Under the pieces are notes generated by a model. The model was not told the origin of the DNA and did no database searches. It saw only the letters and a list, made by a program, of their open reading frames with translations. Positions 35,362-42,775 of a DNA stretch of 64,000 nucleotides are shown here, piece by piece. Source of the stretch: Prevotella illustrans. GTDB taxonomy: Bacteria; Bacteroidota; Bacteroidia; Bacteroidales; Bacteroidaceae. The DNA lies in assembly GCF_017426725.1 (NCBI RefSeq), contig NZ_JAERMS010000001.1, forward strand, positions 186,001-250,000, read 5' to 3'. Both the position numbers and the translations under genes were made by a program. Each line of letters opens with the position of its first letter. The first letter of the stretch is position 1.

Positions 35362-36378
35362 TCAATAAACGACGGCCTTTCGCTCGTCTACCATCCGATA
35401 ACGTATCTTGCCCGTCGAAGAGAGGGCGTCGAGCACGTCTTTCAGGCTTTGCGACCGTCGGGTAAAGGAACCGTAGAAGTGCATGGAAGCTGCCCGCCGG
35501 TTGGTTATTTCGACATCGGCATTATAGCTGCGCGACAGTTGCAGGGCGATATCCTTCATCGACTTGCCGTCGAGCACGATGGTGCCGTCGGTCCACTGGC
35601 TGGCATTGGTAGCCACGCAGTCGCCGATATACACCCGGCGAGAGGTCTTGGAGAATACGGCCCGCTGGTTGGGACGCAACTGATAGTGGCGATCGGGACG
35701 TGCCGTTACATCGAGGGCCACGCTGCCTTCGGCCAGATCGACCACGGCTTCGTCGTCCGTGGCGTAGTCGCGGAAGTTGAACTTGGTGCCGAGCACGCGC
35801 ACATTGAGGTTGCTTGAGCTGACCGTGAAGGGCAGCTGCTTGTTCTTCGCCACCTCGAAATAGCCCTCTCCCGTGAGTTTCACGTTGCGGTTTTCCACGC
35901 CGAAGCCCTGCGAATAGCTCACCGTCGAACCGGCATTGAGCCATACCCGGGTGCCATCGGGCAACCGCATCTTGGTGGTCGACCCCAGCGGAGCCTCTAT
36001 GCGGATGTCGGCAAAGGCGCTCAGCAGTCCCTGTCGCCCTATATTATAAGATAGGTAAGAGAACAGACCCACCGTCAGTACGGCCACGGCTGCGTATTTC
36101 AGCAGGCTCATCCAGCGACGGCCGCGAGGCTGTTCGGCCTCCTGAGCCATAGCCACACGCTTTAGAAACTCATCATAGGCACGCTGCTTATGAAACCGGT
36201 TGTCGACCTCCGGCTCCGCAACAGAAAACCATATCTCTTCCAACTGACCGAAATAGGCACGGTTGTCCTCGCTCTCGGCTTTCCAGTTGTCAAGTTCGAG
36301 GCGTTCGTCAGCGGTGAGGTCGTCGGTGAAAAAGCGGACGATCAGGTCGTCAATGTGGCTGGTAGGTTCTGTCATCAT
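35362..36378 (-). CDS. FecR-family anti-sigma factor
   Basis: This 338-residue inner-membrane protein has an acidic cytoplasmic N-terminus with WKAESEDNRAYFGQLEEIW, one membrane segment at about 90-110 (LLKYAAVAVLTVGLFSYLSY) and a periplasmic FecR domain (TTKMRLPDGTRVWLNAGSTVSYSQ). The C-terminal part (DVLDALSSTGKIRYRMVDERKAVVY) is the DUF4974-type domain that meets the STN domain of SusC. It sits 110 bases behind the sigma factor and 198 bases before the STN-SusC. It should hold the sigma factor inactive until ligand binds the transporter. Confidence 0.95.
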   Translation of the reverse strand: MMTEPTSHIDDLIVRFFTDDLTADERLELDNWKAESEDNRAYFGQLEEIWFSVAEPEVDNRFHKQRAYDEFLKRVAMAQEAEQPRGRRWMSLLKYAAVAVLTVGLFSYLSYNIGRQGLLSAFADIRIEAPLGSTTKMRLPDGTRVWLNAGSTVSYSQGFGVENRNVKLTGEGYFEVAKNKQLPFTVSSSNLNVRVLGTKFNFRDYATDDEAVVDLAEGSVALDVTARPDRHYQLRPNQRAVFSKTSRRVYIGDCVATNASQWTDGTIVLDGKSMKDIALQLSRSYNADVEITNRRAASMHFYGSFTRRSQSLKDVLDALSSTGKIRYRMVDERKAVVY

Positions 36379-36488
36379 TTGAGTTTAGGTATTAGAGAGA
36401 CGATAAAAAAAGACAAGGGGGTAGTGAGAAAATTATTTTTTTGTCTGATAGGGCCGCGATGCCTGCCTGACTCCAACGCATTAGGCCA

Positions 36489-37076
36489 TCAAGCAAAATA
36501 CGCCATCAGCAAAAAAACGAAGTATTTACCCAACTGCTGCTGTAAGAGTCGCAAGGCATGCTTCATGTGATACTTCACAGTATTGACCGAAATGCCTAAC
36601 TCCCGGGCTATCTCGGCATTCTTTTTGCCCTCAAGTCGACTCATCTTGAAGACACGCCGACAATCGTCCGGCAATCTTTCGATGGCGTCGTTGATGGTCT
36701 GTTCGAGTTCTTTTTCCAACAGATAGCCCAACGGATGGTCGTGATTGGCAGGTCGTTCGAGCAGGCGGCTGTCATCGGATAGGGTCGAAAGCGTCTGTTC
36801 ATGGCGAAACCGACGCGACTTCAGATAGTCGAGACAACGGTTGCGCACGCTTCTGACAAGATATTGACGCAAGGACGTTTGGATATCGATGTTCTCACGC
36901 GTTTCCCAAAGGTGGAAAATCACGTCGCCCACCACACTTTCGGCTACAAAATCATCATGCAGATAACGGGCCGCGATGACGCACAACACATCATAGTGGG
37001 CATCGAACACATACTTATAAGCATGCTCGTTACCCTCCTTCAGATTTTGAACGATCAAAGTTTCCGATAAATCCAT
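36489..37076 (-). CDS. ECF RNA polymerase sigma factor
   Basis: This 195-residue protein has sigma region 2 (DAHYDVLCVIAARYLHDDFVAESVVGDVIFHLWE) and region 4 (RLPDDCRRVFKMSRLEGKKNAEIARELGISVNTVKYHMKHALRLL) and lacks regions 1 and 3, as expected for the Bacteroidetes extracytoplasmic-function group linked with FecR. It would direct transcription of the STN-SusC operon downstream. A weak -7-like TACCTTTA lies 31 bases upstream of the ATG on the minus strand. It is the promoter-proximal gene of the N-glycan regulatory unit. Confidence 0.95.
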   Translation of the reverse strand: MDLSETLIVQNLKEGNEHAYKYVFDAHYDVLCVIAARYLHDDFVAESVVGDVIFHLWETRENIDIQTSLRQYLVRSVRNRCLDYLKSRRFRHEQTLSTLSDDSRLLERPANHDHPLGYLLEKELEQTINDAIERLPDDCRRVFKMSRLEGKKNAEIARELGISVNTVKYHMKHALRLLQQQLGKYFVFLLMAYFA

Positions 37077-37287
37077 GTGTAAACTGTTATACGTGAGATG
37101 GAATTGTAAAGGTAAAAAATAAATGATAAAGTGACACCACTATCATCACAACCTTGTAATATCCGGCATACTTCCAGTCAATCGGACAGATATCAATTGA
37201 ACGGGAACGTCAGTCCCTAATCTCTATAAACTGACAAGGCGAAGTTATCTGCGGAACTTTACCCAAAGCTTGAAAAAGTTCTTTGCG

Positions 37288-37770
37288 CTACTCAAATTTA
37301 ACTTTCCTTTTCATTATACAATAGACAACTCCGTAATTATCACCTTCAATAGTATAAGGGGTACCATGTTGAATATCATTTTGCTGACCTAATTTACTGG
37401 TCCATTTTCCATTTCTCAGTTGTCTTGCCGCATGTGTACATTCCGTTGTGTTGCGGACGACATACAAAGCTATTTTCTGGAATCCCTCTTCATAATCCTC
37501 CGTATCACAACATTCATATCCCTTTAAACGAAAAGCTTCAATAAAAGCTCTGACATCAGGAGTCTTTATAATTTTATCAGGCCAATAATAAATACCATCT
37601 AAAGAAGACGCTTCAGAAGCCGGCCACATCCACCTGTCTTTTATCTGATATGCCCATGCAATACAATTATAATTTGGTGTGGCAGGGCTGGTAATCTCAA
37701 AGTCTTTATCATCATTTAGACCGGGAAAGGCTTGTTTCAAAATTTCTATGATCTCAGCGCTTTTACCCAT
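37288..37770 (-). CDS. DUF7689-like protein, possible Cys-His hydrolase fold
   Basis: This 160-residue protein has no signal peptide. It contains a conserved-looking Cys near the N-terminus (TPNYNCIAWAYQIKDRWMWP) and a His motif near residue 113 (ECTHAARQLRNGKWTSKLGQ), followed by DIQHGTP and a final strand GVVYCIMKRK. The spacing NCIAWA...H-A...W-SKLG is that of a small family I know as DUF7689, with papain-like or transglutaminase-like catalytic residues suspected but, to my knowledge, not proven. It is the third gene of an A+T-rich cassette and overlaps the gene before it by 25 bases. Function unknown. Confidence 0.6.
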   Translation of the reverse strand: MGKSAEIIEILKQAFPGLNDDKDFEITSPATPNYNCIAWAYQIKDRWMWPASEASSLDGIYYWPDKIIKTPDVRAFIEAFRLKGYECCDTEDYEEGFQKIALYVVRNTTECTHAARQLRNGKWTSKLGQQNDIQHGTPYTIEGDNYGVVYCIMKRKVKFE

Positions 37771-38201
37771 AGCTTACATGCCTCTTCAATAGTTGTATTG
37801 GGAGTATCGGTGATTTTTTTCTTAAAAATCAAATTCAAAGCCCATACAAGGTTGGATGGTTTTGCCTCAATCTCCTCTAAGATGAAAGGAACCGCATTTC
37901 TGCCCATAGCAACAATCGCTTTAAAATCAGGCAAATCAATGATTCGCTGAATCGATGATAAAAACATCGTTTTGGATTGCCATGCGGTAAGATGATTTCT
38001 AAAACTTATCTTATCATTTAAAATGATATCATTTTCATTATTAACTTCTTGAATATACTCAGCTGTGTCGGTCCGATTTATTACAGCCACAATCTTACTA
38101 AACTGATCAATATCGGCATAGACAGGAGTTTTTGCGACGGTAATTAAACCTGCCGCAAGTGTAAGAGGCATCCATCCTCTCTTTATATTGCTCAGTTGCA
38201 T
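37746..38201 (-). CDS. Hypothetical protein with signal-like N-terminus
   Basis: This 151-residue protein starts MQLSNIKRGWMPLTLAAGLITVAKTPVYA, which looks like a cleavable signal or a membrane anchor. The rest is mostly helical. The last 50 residues (NAVPFILEEIEAKPSNLVWALNLIFKKKI...IEEACKLWVKAL) resemble the ends of small HEAT-like proteins often found beside DUF7689 genes; this is an impression, not a search result. It overlaps the preceding gene by ten bases and the following one by 25, so translation of all three is probably coupled. Function unknown. Confidence 0.6.
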   Translation of the reverse strand: MQLSNIKRGWMPLTLAAGLITVAKTPVYADIDQFSKIVAVINRTDTAEYIQEVNNENDIILNDKISFRNHLTAWQSKTMFLSSIQRIIDLPDFKAIVAMGRNAVPFILEEIEAKPSNLVWALNLIFKKKITDTPNTTIEEACKLWVKALRS

Positions 38202-38968
38202 AATGCGATGGTCTTATCTGTTATATTATTAAAGAAAATAGTATTCTTAATATTTCTCAAGTCTTCAAGCACGCATTCTAATGAGTCAGACGTATATAAA
38301 AGGTTATTTCTGTTCAGTACATCTATATCAAAAATATATGTGTATTTATCTGTTTTCTTATCAACATTTTGGTTGATGATAGAATAAACACCTTCTTTTA
38401 CGTCTACTGTCATCCTAAAACCATATTTTAGCAATGGATATGGTAAATGGCGCTCATCTCCAGTAGAGGATATGACGGTATTAAAGTACTCCGCAGGGTC
38501 ATCAAATTCAGTTATTTCGAATTGATTAATGAATCGGATAGAAGTACGTTTGATCGCAACAGTTTCCAAAATAGGTTTAAACAATTCTGTATATTTAAGT
38601 ACTGTCGTCTTAAAATTGTCCCACCCCATATATGCCGCCTCACTTGTATAGGTAATTCCATCTGTTGAAATTTCCAATTTTTCTTTTTGATCCTTCGAAA
38701 AATACAAGTAACCTGTAACCTTAGTGTCAGAAATTCCCTTAATAGGAGCTTTACCAAGTGGAATAGGTGTATTGGTTTTCAAACTAATACTTGCGGCAAT
38801 ATTATGATTCCTTTCCGGAAGATACCTTCGCAGATTAGCATCAAAACGTAAAAAATCATCTATCGCAACATTGCTTTCGTCAAACTTAATTTGACACATA
38901 GCTACAACAACCGGAGCTTTCTCCAGTTTAGACCACTGCTTTGTAACAATATGATTATCAGATGCCAT
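38192..38968 (-). CDS. TIGR04255-family protein
   Basis: This 258-residue cytoplasmic protein has the family's opening (LEKAPVVVAMCQIKFDESN) and the centre ISTDGITYTSEAAYMGWDNFKTTVLKYTELFKPILETVAIKRTSIRFINQFEI. TIGR04255 proteins are scattered among bacteria, often in mobile or strain-specific DNA, and have no established function. It is the first gene of a three-gene cassette whose base composition is strikingly A+T-rich compared with the surrounding operons, and it has its own strong promoter. Transfer from another genome is the simplest reading. Confidence 0.75.
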   Translation of the reverse strand: MASDNHIVTKQWSKLEKAPVVVAMCQIKFDESNVAIDDFLRFDANLRRYLPERNHNIAASISLKTNTPIPLGKAPIKGISDTKVTGYLYFSKDQKEKLEISTDGITYTSEAAYMGWDNFKTTVLKYTELFKPILETVAIKRTSIRFINQFEITEFDDPAEYFNTVISSTGDERHLPYPLLKYGFRMTVDVKEGVYSIINQNVDKKTDKYTYIFDIDVLNRNNLLYTSDSLECVLEDLRNIKNTIFFNNITDKTIALCN

Positions 38969-38991
38969 TACGCATGATTAATTTAATGTTG

Positions 38992-39023
38992 CAAATATAA
39001 CCATATTTTGCCAAGTCTCCAAA
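38992..39023 (-). promoter_or_regulatory. Promoter of the three-gene cassette
   Basis: On the minus strand TTTG (39020-39023), a spacer of exactly 20 bases, and TATATTTG (38992-38999) give a near-ideal Bacteroidetes promoter. The -7 element ends 23 bases before the ATG at 38968. Confidence 0.8.
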
Positions 39024-39090
39024 TTAATTAAGTTTTCTCTACATAACATTGCACTAATAAGACTTTAACCTTCTCCCGTGATTTTGTTAG

Positions 39091-39422
39091 AAAAAATCGC
39101 ATTATTTTAACACTTCCGCAACACATCATCTAAGTGCCGGCACGCCGAAAAAGTCCTTCGCTTTGCCGATTTTTATCCTCTTTTATGCCCAAAGTTATGC
39201 TTTTATCGGCTCAAAGCATAGCGATTACCCCGCCAAACCACAGCTTTTAGCCGGTAAAAGGGCCGCGATTATAGCCTAAAAGTATAGCTATTAAAGGCAA
39301 AAAAGCGACAGCAAAACGCCTTGTTGATCACAACGCACTGATAATCAATATTTTATAAACTCGCTCTACAATCGCTTATTTTCGCCCAAGTCTTTTCTTT
39401 TTCAAAATAATGCCACTTTTTT
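39091..39422 (-). repeat. Dispersed ~332-bp non-coding repeat, copy 3 (inverted)
   Basis: This copy is in opposite orientation to copies 1 and 2 and has the same length. Its edges, AAAAAATCGCATTATTTT (39091-39108) and AAAATAATGCCACTTTTTT (39404-39422), are inverted counterparts with one extra base. Shared flanks outside the edges are CGTGATTTTGTT on one side and ATGTAAAGATTATTCAGA on the other. It lies directly behind the promoter of the A+T-rich cassette. Confidence 0.85.
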
Positions 39423-39733
39423 GATGGTATATGTAAAGATTATTCAGAGTAAAGACAGAAAAACATATTCTTCTCATTGTTGTTTTTAAGGACATAAAGA
39501 CATATTTTTCTTATGTTGTTTTTAAAGACATAAAGACATAAAAACATATTCTTCAGATTGTCGGAACAAAGACATAAGGGCCGCAAGCGGTCAAGAAAGA
39601 CATAAAGCTAAGTGGGAAATGTGAAGCGTGAAATAGGAAATGTAGAGTGTGAAATAGGATGTGTGAAGTGCAAAAAGGTAAGCTGTCTACATTTTACATT
39701 CCACACTTCCCATTCTTTTCAATTAGTTCACCC
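39423..39733. other. Low-complexity spacer
   Basis: The first part is built from repeats of AAGACATAAAGACATA and TTGTTTTTAA words (39440-39605). The second part (39612-39720) is a tract of GTGAAGTG/GTGAAATAG words that is partly self-complementary with CATTTTACATTCCACACTTC. No supported gene was seen. Confidence 0.6.
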
Positions 39734-39743
39734 TCCCTTTGGG

Positions 39744-39908
39744 CTACTCTTTATACACATCTCGATTAACTTAAAATTTGTGATAAGAACTCTGTTGTTT
39801 GATGTTGAAATCATTGACTTTTCGAGATTATCTTACTTAAATTCTGTTTATAGCATACGCTATTTTTTAAAGAGTTTTTTGTTAAACAGAGATGTGTATA
39901 AAGAGTAG
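39744..39908. mobile_element. 165-bp miniature inverted-repeat element with Tn5-like ends
   Basis: The terminal inverted repeats are 20 bp and perfect (39744-39763 and 39889-39908); each begins CTACTCTTTATACACATC. The inner half, TTATACACATCT, is identical to that part of the Tn5/IS50 mosaic end. The element is flanked by a perfect 10-bp direct repeat, TCCCTTTGGG (39734-39743 and 39909-39918), as expected for a target duplication. The interior is A+T-rich and non-coding, so any movement would need a transposase supplied in trans. The target resembles the intergenic sequence at 23508-23602. Confidence 0.85.
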
Positions 39909-40021
39909 TCCCTTTGGGAGGGCCAGGATAGGTTTTCAGATTGTGGGGAATAAAGACATAAAACTAATGGAAAATGGGAAATGTGATTAGCTTCTTTCTA
40001 CCGGCCCGCTTTTATAACGCA

Positions 40022-40056
40022 CAAAAGGATAGCTATTGGCGGGCAATAGCTATCCT
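40022..40056 (-). terminator. Terminator of the sialic acid operon
   Basis: AGGATAGCTATTG (40026-40038) pairs perfectly with 40044-40056 over a five-base loop. On the minus strand it is followed by TTTTG. It lies 28 bases behind the stop of the last gene of the operon. Confidence 0.8.
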
Positions 40057-40083
40057 CTTGGAAAAGTGTCGGTTTGATCTTAT

Positions 40084-40614
40084 TTATTCGTAGAGATCCT
40101 GCGGTTGCCGGATCCGCTTGAAATCACGCAGAAAATCGGCGTATTCCGCTACGACGGCCTCAGCAAAACGCCTACCCTTTTCGGCCGTAGCAAGGGCCGG
40201 ATTGCCGATACCCGTGTCGTCGGGCGATGCCAAATTCCAATGGCGAGGCAACCAAACCTTGCCTTGTCGCAAGGCTTTGACGGCAAAGCCGTGGCCTTCG
40301 CCCGGGCCGGCTTCGGACAGGTTGACCCACTCGGGATGGTAGTGCATCATCACAGATGTCTCTACTTCGTCGGCATGATCGCCCGGTTGGTCGAAGTATT
40401 CGGCCACCGGCGCCATCTTAAACCACTCACCGCAGGCGATGAAGAAGTCGGGATAGGCCGTCGAGAGGTCGTGCGACAGAATACAGTCGGTCAGATAAGG
40501 CAGATGCAGGTTGTGAGGCTCTGTGGCACCCCACGGCAGCAGCACGATATCGTAGCTGTGCTGCCGGGTAATGCCATAGTTGGCCATGATTAAATCATAT
40601 TCTCGTTGTTCCAT
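40084..40614 (-). CDS. Creatininase-family protein with internal deletion, probably inactive
   Basis: This is 176 residues, against about 250 for the family. The N-terminal part keeps metal ligands Glu32, His34 (LLPWGATEPHN) and Asp43 (LTDCILSHD), and the C-terminal part keeps ADEVETSVMMHYHPEWVNL. At about residue 50 the sequence jumps from ILSHD straight to TAYPDFFIACGEWF, so the central block that should hold the GHGGN metal and catalytic motif is missing. The frame is preserved. It follows nanE by 14 bases as the last gene of the sialic acid operon. It is probably a decayed amidohydrolase, or a protein reused for binding only. Confidence 0.75.
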   Translation of the reverse strand: MEQREYDLIMANYGITRQHSYDIVLLPWGATEPHNLHLPYLTDCILSHDLSTAYPDFFIACGEWFKMAPVAEYFDQPGDHADEVETSVMMHYHPEWVNLSEAGPGEGHGFAVKALRQGKVWLPRHWNLASPDDTGIGNPALATAEKGRRFAEAVVAEYADFLRDFKRIRQPQDLYE

Positions 40615-40628
40615 CCGATGGGTTTCGT

Positions 40629-41816
40629 TTAGAACTTTTCAAGAATTTCATTACACAACGTAAACGACTTGATCATCATGCGTGGGATATGGAAAGGCCC
40701 TTTAAAGAGGTTTCCCTTGGCCGGTTGGGCCACCGTGCCGTCGCGATGCAGGTATCCGTACCACTCACCATACTCCTTATCGGGGAAATGAGCGTATGTC
40801 CACTCGCTGATTTGGCGGTGACGATAGAGGTATTCCTCGTCGCCCGTACCCAGATAAGCGTAGAGCGAGGCGATGATGGTTTCACTCTGCGGCCACCAGA
40901 ATTTCATATCCTGCGAGTAATCCTGTGGAGGCAGGTTGCGACAATCGCGGAAATTGATGATGCCTCCGTACTCTTTGTCCCATCCCCAGTCCCATGACCA
41001 GTTGAAGATGGTGAGCGCGGTGTCCATCAAGTCTTTGTCCCAGTTGCGTTGCCGCGCCTCTTCCATAAGGAACCAGCTGGTCTCGATGCAATGACCGGGG
41101 TTGATAACGCGGGTCATATTGGTATCGACGAACTCGCCGTTAGGACCTACGCATTCGAGCAAAGCCTTGAATTCGGGGTGCATGAAGTAGCGACGCAACT
41201 TGTCGATAGAGTCGTTGATCTGCAGCGTTAGTTTGGGATTGTCCACCACGGCGCGCAAACGGCTGCCCACATTGATGAGAATCATGATGATGGAGTGGCT
41301 CTGCAACTGCACCTCTGGCTCGAATTTAGGCGCAAGGAAGCCCGGTGTGGCCAAGAAACGCTGGGTGTCTTCAAACACCTGCATAGCGCGTTCGGCATAG
41401 TGCATGTCGCCTGTGGCCAGCGCGTATTCAGACATGGCGATGGCGGCGAAGGTCTCGCTGAAGACATAACGGCGCTTCCGCAACGGCCGGCCGTCGGCAG
41501 TGACGGAGAAATACATGTGCCCGTCCTTGTCGAAACAGTATTTTTCGATGAAGTCGATGGTCGTTTTGGCGGCCTGAAGCCATTCCTCGTTCTTCTCTAC
41601 ATTATTATAAGCGTAGGCGCAAACGAAGGCGAAGCGGCCTTGGAACCATACCGACTTGGTGGTGTCCATGAGCGTTCCGTCACGGTCTACGCAGGTATAG
41701 ACACCTCCGTGTTCACGATCGAGGCCGTACTTCATCCAGAACGGCATGATATTTTGGGTCAGGTCGTCCTTGTAAGAACGTGCCCATTCGCTGATATATG
41801 CTTTTATATCTATCAT
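40629..41816 (-). CDS. nanE: N-acylglucosamine 2-epimerase (AGE family)
   Basis: From ATG 41816 it encodes 395 residues of an (alpha/alpha)6 barrel: EHGGVYTCVDRDGTLMDTTKSVWFQGRFAFVCAYAYN, YADGRPLRKRRYVFSETFAAIAMSEYA-like segments and HPEFKALLECV...VINPGHCIETSWFLMEEA. AGE enzymes interconvert ManNAc and GlcNAc, the step after sialic acid cleavage, and Bacteroidetes use this renin-binding-protein type rather than the enterobacterial NanE fold. The start at 41816 is preferred over 41849 because it follows nanA by ten bases and avoids an overlap. Confidence 0.92.
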   Translation of the reverse strand: MIDIKAYISEWARSYKDDLTQNIMPFWMKYGLDREHGGVYTCVDRDGTLMDTTKSVWFQGRFAFVCAYAYNNVEKNEEWLQAAKTTIDFIEKYCFDKDGHMYFSVTADGRPLRKRRYVFSETFAAIAMSEYALATGDMHYAERAMQVFEDTQRFLATPGFLAPKFEPEVQLQSHSIIMILINVGSRLRAVVDNPKLTLQINDSIDKLRRYFMHPEFKALLECVGPNGEFVDTNMTRVINPGHCIETSWFLMEEARQRNWDKDLMDTALTIFNWSWDWGWDKEYGGIINFRDCRNLPPQDYSQDMKFWWPQSETIIASLYAYLGTGDEEYLYRHRQISEWTYAHFPDKEYGEWYGYLHRDGTVAQPAKGNLFKGPFHIPRMMIKSFTLCNEILEKF

Positions 41817-41826
41817 AAGTCTTGTT

Positions 41827-42744
41827 TTAGAATTGGTTGCAACGGTCAAAGAAGTGAATGCTTTCCAGCTCGGCTTTCATGCGTTGTTCTTCTTCGTCGG
41901 TCATATTTTGGAACGGTACGCGGTTCGGACCTAAGTCGAAGCCGATGAGTTTCATAATGCGCTTGCCGCCAACGATGTTTCCACGGAAGTGGCAGATGAC
42001 GTTTATCACCTCCTGAGCGAAGTTCTGATGGTCGCGCGCGGCCTCGATGTCGCCACGTTTCCAAGCGTCGATGATGGCCACAAGCTCACGGCCGTTGTAG
42101 TTGGTGGTACCTCCGATGCCGCCCTGAGCGCCTCCTTGGGCCAGCGAAGGCAGGATCGTTTCGTCCTGCCCGTGCAACATGTCGTACTTGCCGTTGGCAT
42201 AGAGGCGACACTGGTTGTACTCGTAAAGGCTCTCGAAGGTGTATTTGATACCCGCGAAGTTAGGAATGCGGCCATCAACAGCCTTGAGCAGGTCGAGCAT
42301 AGGCAGGAAAGCGCCGTTGAAAGCGGGGATGTGGTAGTAGTAGAAGGGCAACTCGGGCGCGGCTGCGGCAATCTGTTCGCAGTATTTCACGAGTTCTTCG
42401 ATGCGACCAATCTTCGGGAACGGAGGTGCCATCGAACCGATTCCCCACGCTCCGATCTGCTGGGCGTGGCGGGCCAATTCGACACTTTCGCGCAGACAAC
42501 AGCTGCCCACGTGTACGATTACCTTGAAACCGGCGGGCACACAGCTCACCCATTTCTCGGCCAGAGCTTTGCGTTCGTCGGTCGTCAGCATGTAGCCTTC
42601 GCCCGAAGAACCATTGATGAATACGCCTTTGAGTCCGTTTTTCTGCAACATAGCCGCATAAGCAGCGATAGGTTCGAGGTTTACGTCACCGTTGGCGTGG
42701 AACGGTGTAAACGGCGCGTCTATGAGGCCGATAATCTTTTCCAT
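41827..42744 (-). CDS. nanA: N-acetylneuraminate lyase
   Basis: This 305-residue cytoplasmic aldolase of the DapA superfamily splits N-acetylneuraminate into ManNAc and pyruvate. The carboxylate-binding motif GSSGE is at residues 45-49 (FINGSSGEGYML), the catalytic Tyr lies in FYYYHIP (about 137), and the Schiff-base Lys is Lys167 (FAGIKYTF). Its neighbours are the transporter NanT upstream (31 bases) and the ManNAc epimerase downstream (ten bases), which complete the path to GlcNAc. This matches the nanL-E-T gene set known from Bacteroides. Confidence 0.96.
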   Translation of the reverse strand: MEKIIGLIDAPFTPFHANGDVNLEPIAAYAAMLQKNGLKGVFINGSSGEGYMLTTDERKALAEKWVSCVPAGFKVIVHVGSCCLRESVELARHAQQIGAWGIGSMAPPFPKIGRIEELVKYCEQIAAAAPELPFYYYHIPAFNGAFLPMLDLLKAVDGRIPNFAGIKYTFESLYEYNQCRLYANGKYDMLHGQDETILPSLAQGGAQGGIGGTTNYNGRELVAIIDAWKRGDIEAARDHQNFAQEVINVICHFRGNIVGGKRIMKLIGFDLGPNRVPFQNMTDEEEQRMKAELESIHFFDRCNQF

Positions 42745-42775
42745 AATGTTTATAGTTTAAATTACAGTATTTGAG

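Noticed and set aside
36801..37070. 89-codon plus-strand ORF opposite the ECF sigma gene
   Set aside because: It is a shadow of the sigma factor frame, which shows regions 2 and 4 clearly.
39744..39908. Library adaptor contamination as origin of the Tn5-like ends
   Set aside because: The first bases differ from the Tn5 mosaic end used in adaptors, a 10-bp target duplication flanks the element, and the interior is ordinary A+T-rich DNA.
39612..39908. 98-codon plus-strand ORF
   Set aside because: It spans a low-complexity tract and most of the miniature element; no conserved features and no ribosome binding context.
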